From positions 1 through 55,981 of the forward strand of contig JBLHLC010000028.1 of NCBI GenBank assembly GCA_047619685.1: a stretch of DNA of 55,981 nucleotides. The letters run 5' to 3'. This DNA comes from JABDJZ01 sp047619685 (lineage in GTDB: Bacteria; Bacteroidota; Rhodothermia; Rhodothermales; UBA10348). The position numbers were made by a program, and so were the translations under genes. This document shows positions 24,796 through 33,440 of the stretch, one piece after another; position 1 is the stretch's first letter; each line of letters starts with the position of its first letter. The notes under the pieces are model-generated. The model searched no databases. It had not been told where the DNA came from and saw only the letters and a program-made list of their open reading frames with translations.

Positions 24796-27700
24796 ATGCC
24801 CCTATTCCTCTCCAATCAGTTGGTCCGCGCCGCCAGGTTCGGACTCCTGCTGGTCGTGCTCGGCGGCACGAACCCTGCGTTCGGACAGCATCAAGAGCAT
24901 AAAGAGCACGACCAGTCCGATGCTTTTTGGGCGGCAAAGGCACGCAATCACACGGGCCGTTACTTCATTTCTGCGGGAGAACTGAAGGCACAGAGCCCGG
25001 CCGACCTCGACGATTTGGGGGAGTGGAGCGCCGTCATCGAGTGGCCGCACGTTCCGGTTTCCGGGGCCAATCTGCCTGACGGGCGGGTCATCACCTGGTC
25101 CTCCAATGAGGCAGACTCTTTCCCTGCTGGGCCCGAGTTCACGTTTGCCGCAACCTGGAATCTGGAGACGGGGGCGTTCGTGGAGACGCCCAACCATGTC
25201 CATGACATGTTCTGCTCGCACACGGTCCTGCTGGCCGATGGCCGCTTGCTGGTCAACGGCGGCCGCAACCATGTCAAGACCACGAGCATTTTCGATTTCA
25301 CGACCAACTCCTGGTCTCAAGCGGCGTCCATGAACCACGGGCGTTGGTACCCAACTACCGTTGCCATGCCGGACGGCACGGTCTTTACTGCCTCTGGTAG
25401 CGGGCAGCCGAACGCCGAGAACACGGCGGAGCTGCTAACGGAGGGATCGGGTTGGAGCGTCCTCGAGAACGTTGACTGGACACCCATCGCCCAGGCGCTG
25501 GGATTCGAGTCCTTCTGGTGGCCCCACCTGTTTGTCGACCCGGCCGGAGACCTCTTCCATGCCGGTCCGACGGATCGAATGAGTCGAGTCACGACGGGTG
25601 GCGAGGGATCGTTGACAGACTTGGGGTCCTGGCTTCCCGACGCCTGGTACTCGAAGCACGCGGCCGTCGCGATGTACGATGAAGGAAAGATCCTGATTGC
25701 AGGTGGTGCAGGAACCGCGTTGGCAGATCCCAGCAGCAATCGGGCGTTGATCATGGACATCAACGGGCCGACCCCCGTGGTGACCGAAATCGGCCCGATG
25801 GCACACCCCCGCCGCTTTGCCAGTGCGGTAGTACTTCCAAATGGAGAAGTTCTGGTGGTTGGGGGCAACACCACCGGGTTCAAGTTCTCCGACGATGGGA
25901 CCGTTTTGCCCGCGGAAATATGGAATCCCCAGACGCTGGAGTGGCGGACGGTCGCCAGTATTTCGGAACCCCGAAATTACCATTCGATCGCACTGCTCCT
26001 GGAAGACGGCACCGTGCTTTCTGCCGGTGGTGGGCTGTGCGGCGGCGGCTGCAGCGCGAATCATCAGGACGGGCAGACCTTCTCGCCGCCTTACCTGTTT
26101 GACGCAGCAGGCGTCGCGCAGATACGGCCATCCATTACGGACGCTCCTGGAGCCATTGGGTATTCCCAGACGTTTACGGCCGTCGCCTCGGGAGACGTGG
26201 CCTACTTCAGCCTGGTGAAAGCCTCGGCCACGACGCATGCCGTCAATACGGACCAGCGATTCCTGCGCATGGAAATTGAGTCCACGGTCGGGAACGCCCA
26301 CCAGTTGACATCACACGCGAACAGAAACGTGCTGACGCCCGGCTACTGGATGATGTTTGCTGTAGACTCGAATGGTGTGCCGTCGAAAGCCCACTCGATT
26401 CTGATTTCGCTGGACTTGTCGCTCTCTCTGCTCCCGCTTTCCAACCAGATTTCTCTGGAAGCGGAGACCGTGTCTGTTCAAATCAACAGTGCCGTGCCGG
26501 ATGGCCAGACGGTCTCTTACGCCGTCACCGGCCTCCCACCCGGCTTGGCCATCAACCCGGCCACAGGACTGATCTCGGGGACGACCGGGGTCGGCTCGGC
26601 CGGACTCTACGAAGTCGACGTGACGGCATCAGCCGATGGCATGACCGACGAGGGTTCCTTCCGGTGGTCCGTGAGAGCCGGGGGAACCGGTCAAATCCTT
26701 CGTGAATGGTGGACAGGAGTTGGAGGAAACGACATCTCTGATCTGACGGAGAGCTCGCGGTACCCGAACAGTCCGTCCAGCACCAGTTACCCTACCTCGT
26801 TCGAAGCTCCGAGCAACTGGTCCGATTCCTATGGAACCCGGATGCGCGGATTCCTGCACCCATTGGAGACAGGAACATACCGATTCTGGATTGCGACAGA
26901 CAACCAGGGCGAGCTCCTCCTGAGCACCTCGTCGAGTCCCTCCGATGCGCAAATCATTGCGTCAGTACCGGGTTGGGTCTCCTCTCGGGAGTGGGACAAG
27001 TTCTCCGAACAGCAGTCCGCCGAGGTCTTTCTGGAGGCCGGCCGGCTCTATTACATCGAAGCCCTCCACAAGGAAGGCGGTGGAGGAGACAACCTTGCTG
27101 TGGCATGGGAGACGCCGAGCCGACTTCAGGAAGTGATCCCGGGTTCATTCCTCTCGCCGTTCAATGGCGCCCCAGCAATGGCGACGCCCCCCGATCAGGT
27201 CCATCTGATGGGAGCGACGGTGAGTCTTGCAATTCAGGCCAGCGACCCGGAGGGGGACGTACTCTCCTACGCCGCCTCAGGCCTCCCCACCGGACTGGCC
27301 ATCGACCCCAACTCTGGCGTGATTTCGGGCACGGTGACCCAGGCGGGCATCTTCATTTCGAGCGTCTCCGCCGGTGACGCCTCGACCGTGACCACCGTGA
27401 CTTTTGACTGGACCGTGGAGTCCAACCTCGCGCCGCTGGAGGTTGTGGCAGTGTCTTCCTGGCCGGTCCGTACCAACGACGTCGCCGACCTTGGCTTGAC
27501 CGTCTCCGGTCCACCGGTGACCAGCGTGGATTGGTCTTTTGGCGACGGGACGTCCCTGTCTGGTGGAGAGTCCGTCAGTCATGCATATTCCGCGCCCGGT
27601 CGTTATTCGGTGACAGCGGTGGTCCACGCGGACGGTGAATCCGCACAGGTCAGCTTTTTCCAGAACGTACACGCCCCCCTCGCGGCCCAGCAGCCCACTC

Positions 27701-30700
27701 GGTCTTCCAGCGTCGTGGTAGACCAAACCGGCAGAGTCTGGAACGTGAACCCGGACAACAACTCAGTCACCGTCACAGACGCCGGCGGCCTCTCGACCCT
27801 CGCCGAGATTCCGGTTGGCATCGAGCCGTCCAGCCTTGCCATTTCGAGTACGGGCAACGTCTTCGTGGTCAACACCGGCTCGGCTGATATCTCGGTCCTG
27901 TCCAGTTCGTCGTTGACGCAGCAAGGGTCTTTCGACCTGCCGCGTGGCTCGAGGCCCCATGGTCTGGTCCTGACGCGTGATGCCAATACGGCCTTTGTCA
28001 CCTTGGAGGCTTCCGGGAAACTGGCGCGCATCGACATGATCAGCGGTGCAATCAATCTCAGTTCTCCCCAGGGGCCATGGCTGCGAGGCCTCTCGCTGAC
28101 CGGAGACGAGAATCAGGTCATTGTGACGCGGTTTGTCACCCCACCGGTTCCGGGCGAGAGCACCCAGTCCGTATCCACTGCGGGTGGTGGTGAAATCCTG
28201 TTCTTCCGAGCGGCAGACCTCTCTCTGGATAACACTGTCACACTTGCCTACAACGATGTCACGGACACGCCGGACGGCGCGCGCGGCATCGCCAATTATC
28301 TGGCAATGCCCACTATCAGCCCGGACGGCGCCCGGCTCTGGATCCCGTCCAAATTCGACAACATTTTTCGAGGCGGCCTGCGGGACGGCCTTAGCCGTGA
28401 ACATGATCGAATGGTCCGCGGCGGGCTCTCCGTGATAGACCTGACGACGGGCGCGGAGATTGTGGCCGAGCGGCTGGACATCGACGACCAGAGTCATCCC
28501 GTGGCTTCGGTCTTCGGACCGCGCGGAAACGTGTTGTTTGTCGCGCACGCAGGGAGCCGATCCGTCACGGTCATCGACCCAACATTGGGGCAGGCCATTA
28601 CCCGAATCAGTACCGGCCTTGCTCCCACGGGACTCGCCATGTCGGCCAGCGGCAGGACGCTGTATGTCCACAATTACCTGGACCGAAGCATGCAGTCCTT
28701 CGACGTCAGGGAACTCACGGAAGGAGGAGCCGGCATCGAGGTGTTACCGCGGGGTACCGTGTCCACCGTGACGGTGGAGTCTCTGTTGGCCGAACTCCTG
28801 AAGGGAAAACAACTGTTCAACGATTCTTTCGACGACCGGCTCTCCGGCCAGGACTATCTCTCTTGCGCTTCCTGCCACGCGGGGGGCGCACAGGATGGCA
28901 GAGTCTGGGACTTTACCGATGGCGGTGAGGGACTGAGAAACACCATCGATCTCCGCGGCCGCGCCGGGACAGACCACGGCCCGGTCCACTGGACGGCTAA
29001 CTTTGACGAAATCCACGATTTCGAAAACGACATCAGGGCCGTTTTCGGTGGAACGGGGCTCATGTCTGACCAGGATTTTACTGCGACACAGAATACCCTC
29101 GGCCCCTTGAAGGCAGGACGCAGTGCCGACCTGGACGCCCTCTCCGCATACGTTACGAGTCTTGCAAACGCAGGAACCAGCCCATTCCGCAACCCCGATG
29201 GCACCCTGACGGCGCAGGCACTGACAGGGCTTGAAGTATTCCGAAATGCGGACTGTGCGTCCTGCCACAGCGGGAGACGATTTACGGACAGTCCCCTCCT
29301 GGTGCTTCACGACATCGGGACCCTACGCGCCAGCAGCGGCAGCCGGCTTGGTGGGGTCCTCACCGGCCTCGACACACCAACCCTCCGCGGCCTTTGGTCC
29401 TCTGGCCCGTACCTGCACGACGGCTCGGCAGCCACCATCGGCGATGCCGTCCAGGCCCACGACGGCGTCACCCTGTCGGCGGCAGAAGTCTCCGCCCTGG
29501 TTGCGTACCTCCAGAGCATCGACGACGATGAAATCGCGGCACCCAACACCGGTGAGCCGCCGACAATGGCGAGTGTTGCCGAGCAGAGTTCGCTCCTGAA
29601 TACACCGGTCACGCTTGCGTTGTCAGCCACCGAACCGGACGGCGATGCGGTTGTCTTTACGGCCGGCGGCCTGCCCTCGGGTCTGGATATCTCCCCCGAT
29701 GGCGTGATCTCCGGGACACCAACAGCCTCCGGAGTGTTCTCCGTCACGGCACGCGCCACCGACGTCGATGGCTCGGACGCGGTGCAGTTTATCTGGAGGG
29801 TGACCCAGACGGAAGTGCCCGTCGTTTCGACCTGTTACCTGGTTGCGGACAACAGTAGCGCCCCCGACGTGGTCACCATGTTGGTGGATGGCGTGGAGAC
29901 TCTGATCGGCCCAACCGGCACATCGGACATCGAAGGTATTGCCTACAGTTCAGCGCTCGGAGTCCTGTTTGCGGCCAATGCCGACCGACTCGGGTCGATC
30001 AGCCTGGGAGACGGCTCCTTCAATCCGCTGGCGCGATTTGGGTCCGGAGACGGCGCAGCAGGAGGAGGGCGGGCGTTCGAGGATGTCGATGGCCTGGCGT
30101 TTGATCGCCAGTCCGGCACTCTTTTCGGGTCGGTATCCAATCCAGGAGAGGAGGACTTCCTGATTGCGATTGATCCTCTTTCCGGGATAGCGATCGCCAA
30201 TTTTTTTGGTGCGGGAGTAGATTACATCGTTGTGGAATCCGCCGCGGGCGTCAACAACCTCGATGACATTGCCGTAGACCCGGGCACCTCCGTCCTCTAC
30301 GCCGTGGGCACGGGCGGTGGAGCAACGCGGCTGTTCACGATCGACGCAGGTAGCGGCGAAACGTCGGTGATCGGAGTCCTCAACCAGGAGGTGGAAGGCC
30401 TCGGATTCACCTCGGATGGACGTCTTTTCGGGACAACCGGAGACGACGGTCGAACCGTGGTCGAGATAGACAAACAGACAGGCTCCGTGGCTACCATCGC
30501 CACGATTGGTGCCGGTGGGACCGACTATGAGTCCATCGACTGCCTTGGACCGGACGCCCAGCAGGTGTTCGCCGGGCGCGTGTTTGAAGACGTGGACGCA
30601 GACGGAGCATTCGGCGCCCTTGATGCGGGTTACGGCGGCGCCAGAATCGATCTGTACCGGGACACTAACGCCGACGGTGCAATAGACGGGAGCGACACGT

Positions 30701-32277
30701 TTCTTCGGTTTGTGACCACCGCGACCGACGGGACCTACCAGATGCTGCTTGGCGGCTTGGGGAGTTTTGCGGCGAGGGTTGACTACACGTCCATGCCGCT
30801 GGGGGCAACGCCGTTGGCCCAGAATATTGCCGCGGCCACCTATACCAGCATGGGACAGGTGGACGATGACAATCTGTTTCCTTTCGCGCTGGACCGGACC
30901 AACAGCGATCTATTCTGCTACCTGGTAGCTGATGAAGGAAGTGGACTCGGCGATGGGGACGTCCTCACGCGGATCAATAAGGGTTCGTTGATTGAGACCG
31001 CTATTGGCCCGACGGGTACGTCGGTGGTGGAAGCCATCGCATTCGATCCCCAACAGACCACCCTGTATGCCGCGAACGGGACACGGTTTGGACGCATCGA
31101 CCTGACCACTGGACTCTTCACGGAGATCGGCGAGTTCGGACAGGGAAGAGGCTCGGCGGGTAATGTTCAGTTCACGGATATAGACGGACTGACGTTCGAC
31201 CCAACCACGGGCGTCCTCTACGGATCTGTGAGGAGAAGCGGGGCACCTGACCTTCTCATCCAGATTGACCCCGCTACAGGCCAAGCCGCGGCCGGAGCTT
31301 TTGGGGGCGACGACTACGTGGTGGTTGAGGCCATCGACTCCAGGACGGATGTGGATGACATCGCGATCGATCCAATGGATGGACTCATGTATGCAATCCT
31401 CAACGCGGACTCCGGGGGCGGCAGACTCGCTGTGGTGGACCGCGAGACCGGCGCGACGACGCTCGTACAGGACCTGAACGATGGGTCCCTGGAGGGCCTC
31501 ACCTTCGACGGCGACGGAACCCTGTTGGCTACGCGCGGAAGCAGCTTCCAGGAGATCGTGGTCTTGAGTCGGGCAAACGGCTCCATCTCGGTGCTCACAT
31601 CGATCGGAGTTGGGGGGCACCAGGACTACGAAGCCATTTCGTGCCTCACCAACCAGACCAACACCACCAGCGGCAGAGTGTATGCCGATGCAAACGGATC
31701 CGGTGGCTTTGATTCGCGGGACGTGGTATTGCCAGGCGTGTCCGTTGGCCTGTTCCGGGACGTGGACGAAGACGGCGGGCTCTCAGAGGGCGATGTCCTC
31801 TTGAGCTCCGAAACAACTGATTTCTCGGGAGGCTACTCCTTCCGAACGGCTTCCAATGGCTCGTTTGTGATTGCGGCGGTAGAAAGCGAGTACTTCTCTG
31901 GCGCGCGCGTCCACGGTGTTTCCTTTAGCTCCTTTGGGGAAATGGACCCGGACAATGACTTCGTGATGTCCCTTGGTTCTGCCACCTCCGCGGCGGCCCC
32001 CGTGGTCCTTCCCGAAGCGTTTTCCCTCAAAGCCGCCTATCCAAACCCGTTCAATCCGATCACTACGATAGGATTCGAGCTACCCAGTTCTGTTCACGTC
32101 AGAATTGACGTTTTCGACCTGACCGGCAGGCTGGCGGGGATGCTTGTTGACGATGTGATGTCTGCGGGCACTCACCAGGTGCGCTTCGACGCCTCTCGTC
32201 TTCCGAGCGGGATCTATTTCTACCGGATGATTTCGGACGGACAGGTGCAGACCAAATCCGTGGTGCTCCTACGCTGA
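24796..32277 (+). CDS. Giant T9SS-exported copper-radical oxidase / di-heme peroxidase-like fusion protein
   Basis: 2493 residues, secreted: signal peptide (1-30) and a C-terminal type IX sorting domain (about 2405-2493, YPNPFNP ending KSVVLLR). Residues about 60-535 form a galactose/glyoxal oxidase kelch domain plus the DUF1929-type domain. The copper-radical site is complete: Cys140 (DMFC), Tyr185 (RWYPT), Tyr395-His396 (PRNYHS) and His481 (TTHAVNTDQR), matching Cys228, Tyr272, Tyr495, His496 and His581 of galactose oxidase. Next come an Ig-like domain (545-628), PA14 (631-789), Ig-like (790-875), PKD (878-958), a YVTN-type propeller (965-1321) and a di-heme domain with CASCH at 1357-1361 and 1487-1491, like MauG/cytochrome c peroxidase (1325-1585). 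An Ig-like domain and two tandem units of propeller plus SdrD-like domain (1675-2395) follow. RWYPT favours glyoxal oxidase-like substrates. The oxidase makes H2O2, which the heme domain might use; that coupling is inference. Confidence 0.92.
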   Translation: MPLFLSNQLVRAARFGLLLVVLGGTNPAFGQHQEHKEHDQSDAFWAAKARNHTGRYFISAGELKAQSPADLDDLGEWSAVIEWPHVPVSGANLPDGRVITWSSNEADSFPAGPEFTFAATWNLETGAFVETPNHVHDMFCSHTVLLADGRLLVNGGRNHVKTTSIFDFTTNSWSQAASMNHGRWYPTTVAMPDGTVFTASGSGQPNAENTAELLTEGSGWSVLENVDWTPIAQALGFESFWWPHLFVDPAGDLFHAGPTDRMSRVTTGGEGSLTDLGSWLPDAWYSKHAAVAMYDEGKILIAGGAGTALADPSSNRALIMDINGPTPVVTEIGPMAHPRRFASAVVLPNGEVLVVGGNTTGFKFSDDGTVLPAEIWNPQTLEWRTVASISEPRNYHSIALLLEDGTVLSAGGGLCGGGCSANHQDGQTFSPPYLFDAAGVAQIRPSITDAPGAIGYSQTFTAVASGDVAYFSLVKASATTHAVNTDQRFLRMEIESTVGNAHQLTSHANRNVLTPGYWMMFAVDSNGVPSKAHSILISLDLSLSLLPLSNQISLEAETVSVQINSAVPDGQTVSYAVTGLPPGLAINPATGLISGTTGVGSAGLYEVDVTASADGMTDEGSFRWSVRAGGTGQILREWWTGVGGNDISDLTESSRYPNSPSSTSYPTSFEAPSNWSDSYGTRMRGFLHPLETGTYRFWIATDNQGELLLSTSSSPSDAQIIASVPGWVSSREWDKFSEQQSAEVFLEAGRLYYIEALHKEGGGGDNLAVAWETPSRLQEVIPGSFLSPFNGAPAMATPPDQVHLMGATVSLAIQASDPEGDVLSYAASGLPTGLAIDPNSGVISGTVTQAGIFISSVSAGDASTVTTVTFDWTVESNLAPLEVVAVSSWPVRTNDVADLGLTVSGPPVTSVDWSFGDGTSLSGGESVSHAYSAPGRYSVTAVVHADGESAQVSFFQNVHAPLAAQQPTRSSSVVVDQTGRVWNVNPDNNSVTVTDAGGLSTLAEIPVGIEPSSLAISSTGNVFVVNTGSADISVLSSSSLTQQGSFDLPRGSRPHGLVLTRDANTAFVTLEASGKLARIDMISGAINLSSPQGPWLRGLSLTGDENQVIVTRFVTPPVPGESTQSVSTAGGGEILFFRAADLSLDNTVTLAYNDVTDTPDGARGIANYLAMPTISPDGARLWIPSKFDNIFRGGLRDGLSREHDRMVRGGLSVIDLTTGAEIVAERLDIDDQSHPVASVFGPRGNVLFVAHAGSRSVTVIDPTLGQAITRISTGLAPTGLAMSASGRTLYVHNYLDRSMQSFDVRELTEGGAGIEVLPRGTVSTVTVESLLAELLKGKQLFNDSFDDRLSGQDYLSCASCHAGGAQDGRVWDFTDGGEGLRNTIDLRGRAGTDHGPVHWTANFDEIHDFENDIRAVFGGTGLMSDQDFTATQNTLGPLKAGRSADLDALSAYVTSLANAGTSPFRNPDGTLTAQALTGLEVFRNADCASCHSGRRFTDSPLLVLHDIGTLRASSGSRLGGVLTGLDTPTLRGLWSSGPYLHDGSAATIGDAVQAHDGVTLSAAEVSALVAYLQSIDDDEIAAPNTGEPPTMASVAEQSSLLNTPVTLALSATEPDGDAVVFTAGGLPSGLDISPDGVISGTPTASGVFSVTARATDVDGSDAVQFIWRVTQTEVPVVSTCYLVADNSSAPDVVTMLVDGVETLIGPTGTSDIEGIAYSSALGVLFAANADRLGSISLGDGSFNPLARFGSGDGAAGGGRAFEDVDGLAFDRQSGTLFGSVSNPGEEDFLIAIDPLSGIAIANFFGAGVDYIVVESAAGVNNLDDIAVDPGTSVLYAVGTGGGATRLFTIDAGSGETSVIGVLNQEVEGLGFTSDGRLFGTTGDDGRTVVEIDKQTGSVATIATIGAGGTDYESIDCLGPDAQQVFAGRVFEDVDADGAFGALDAGYGGARIDLYRDTNADGAIDGSDTFLRFVTTATDGTYQMLLGGLGSFAARVDYTSMPLGATPLAQNIAAATYTSMGQVDDDNLFPFALDRTNSDLFCYLVADEGSGLGDGDVLTRINKGSLIETAIGPTGTSVVEAIAFDPQQTTLYAANGTRFGRIDLTTGLFTEIGEFGQGRGSAGNVQFTDIDGLTFDPTTGVLYGSVRRSGAPDLLIQIDPATGQAAAGAFGGDDYVVVEAIDSRTDVDDIAIDPMDGLMYAILNADSGGGRLAVVDRETGATTLVQDLNDGSLEGLTFDGDGTLLATRGSSFQEIVVLSRANGSISVLTSIGVGGHQDYEAISCLTNQTNTTSGRVYADANGSGGFDSRDVVLPGVSVGLFRDVDEDGGLSEGDVLLSSETTDFSGGYSFRTASNGSFVIAAVESEYFSGARVHGVSFSSFGEMDPDNDFVMSLGSATSAAAPVVLPEAFSLKAAYPNPFNPITTIGFELPSSVHVRIDVFDLTGRLAGMLVDDVMSAGTHQVRFDASRLPSGIYFYRMISDGQVQTKSVVLLR

Positions 32278-32557
32278 TGTAGTGCGCCGTAGTTGAGGGA
32301 GCTTGTTTGGGCTTGTTCTCTCAAGCAGACGTGAGGACATCGCCCCAGCCTGAAGGTGGACCTAAGCGGACGCTCGATGCGCCGGAGTGGAATAATGGAT
32401 CCCAATTCCACCAAATCCGCCGAATTGACCGCACGGAAGCGGAACACGGGCGGCAATTCCACTTTCGCACCCCTGTTGCCGGGTCACGGAAGTAGAATTG
32501 GGAGAACGTATTCTACTTAGGCCAACGCTCAAGTGCCAAACCGAACAGCGCACTACA
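32278..32557 (+). repeat. MITE-like hairpin repeat, copy 2 (with perfect terminal inverted repeats)
   Basis: A 280-bp element, reverse complement of 3421-3699. It is bounded by a perfect 10-bp terminal inverted repeat: TGTAGTGCGC (32278-32287) and GCGCACTACA (32548-32557). Inside are four hairpins: TTGAGGGA/TCTCTCAA, GTGGAAT/ATTCCAC, a GGAA/TTCC-type stem, and AAGTAGAAT/ATTCTACTT near the right end. The left end abuts the stop codon of the giant T9SS gene. The right end supplies the stop codon of the convergent kinase-like gene. No transposase is encoded, so if mobile it would depend on one elsewhere. No clear target-site duplication was seen. Confidence 0.82.
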
Positions 32558-33273
32558 CTGGGAGGGATTCGACCCTCTCCTTGGAGGGACTGGCTACCGC
32601 GTTGGGGAGACCCAATGCATACGCCTCCAATACCAGGTCTGCCCTTTCTTCCATCGTGAAGCGGGAGGCGTTGAGGACCAGGTCATAGTGTTCTGCATCC
32701 TGGATCTGCTGCCGAAAGTGATAACTCACAAAGTCTGCCCTCTCGGCATCCCTGGTGACCACCTCCGATCGGGCCTCTTCCGTACTCAGATCGGCATAAC
32801 CGCTGATTCTCGCGACGCGCCAGTCCAGGGGTGCGGTTACCCTGACTCGTAGTGCCTGCTCGACCGGTAGCGCCGGTTGGCCCCCTGCCCACAATAATGG
32901 CCGAGCCATGGAGAGAAATTGTTCGAATTACGCGGATCAGACTCCTGAAGTACTGAACGTTCGAGTTCGAGAAACCTACAATTAGCCCCCTGAGCGCTTC
33001 GTCGATTTGCCCGCGCCTGTGCTCGTCCACGGTGGCCAGGACCCTCTCGTCTCCGCCGGCTTCCTTGGCTATTGCGTGGACCAGGTCACGGTCCCAGACT
33101 GTATACCCTGTCCGTTCACCCACCATCCGAGCCAGGGCGGCGCCTTGCGCGCCGAATGATCGGGAAACCGTTATCAGCGGGCGCCAAACAGCCTGATATT
33201 TGGCCTTGTTGCCCAGCGCCCAGGTCCTCATCTGGTCGGCAATAATCCGTTCAAGAGATCGATTTGTGGTCAT
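32553..33273 (-). pseudogene. Cytidylate kinase-like protein, frameshifted
   Basis: Two reading frames together encode one kinase-like protein of about 240 residues. The first part, from the ATG at 33273 (MTTNRSLERI), contains ITVSRSFGAQGAALA, a P-loop-like start typical of the cytidylate kinase-like family, and runs to GSAIIVGRG. The frame is then lost at a five-base run (C5 on the plus strand at 32881-32885). The second part (LPVEQALRVRVTAPLDWRVARI) continues in another frame to 32553. Removing one base restores a continuous protein. The stop codon falls inside the terminal repeat of the adjacent MITE-like element, so the original C-terminus may be lost. A sequence error at the homopolymer cannot be excluded. 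An upstream start at 33402 is possible but adds a non-conserved, charged extension. Confidence 0.75.
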
Positions 33274-33440
33274 ATCGATTGCCTCCGTCTGGTCTTCTTG
33301 GGGTGCCTCTGTATCGTACGAGTCGCCCTCTCCAGAAGTTGTAAGGGATTCCCTGCGGAGTGGCCCCTTGTTCCGGGATCCGTCGCGACACCGGACCGAC
33401 ACCGCGAGACTCTGAGCGATTCCGGCGCAGGCGTGCAGGA

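Noticed and set aside
32278..32557. Reading the row of hairpins as integron attC sites.
   Set aside because: There is no integrase, no cassette-like gene spacing, and the terminal inverted repeats fit a MITE-like element better.
32881..32885. A programmed ribosomal frameshift in the kinase-like gene.
   Set aside because: The run is short, no stimulating structure was evident, and an error or real mutation beside a mobile-type element is simpler.
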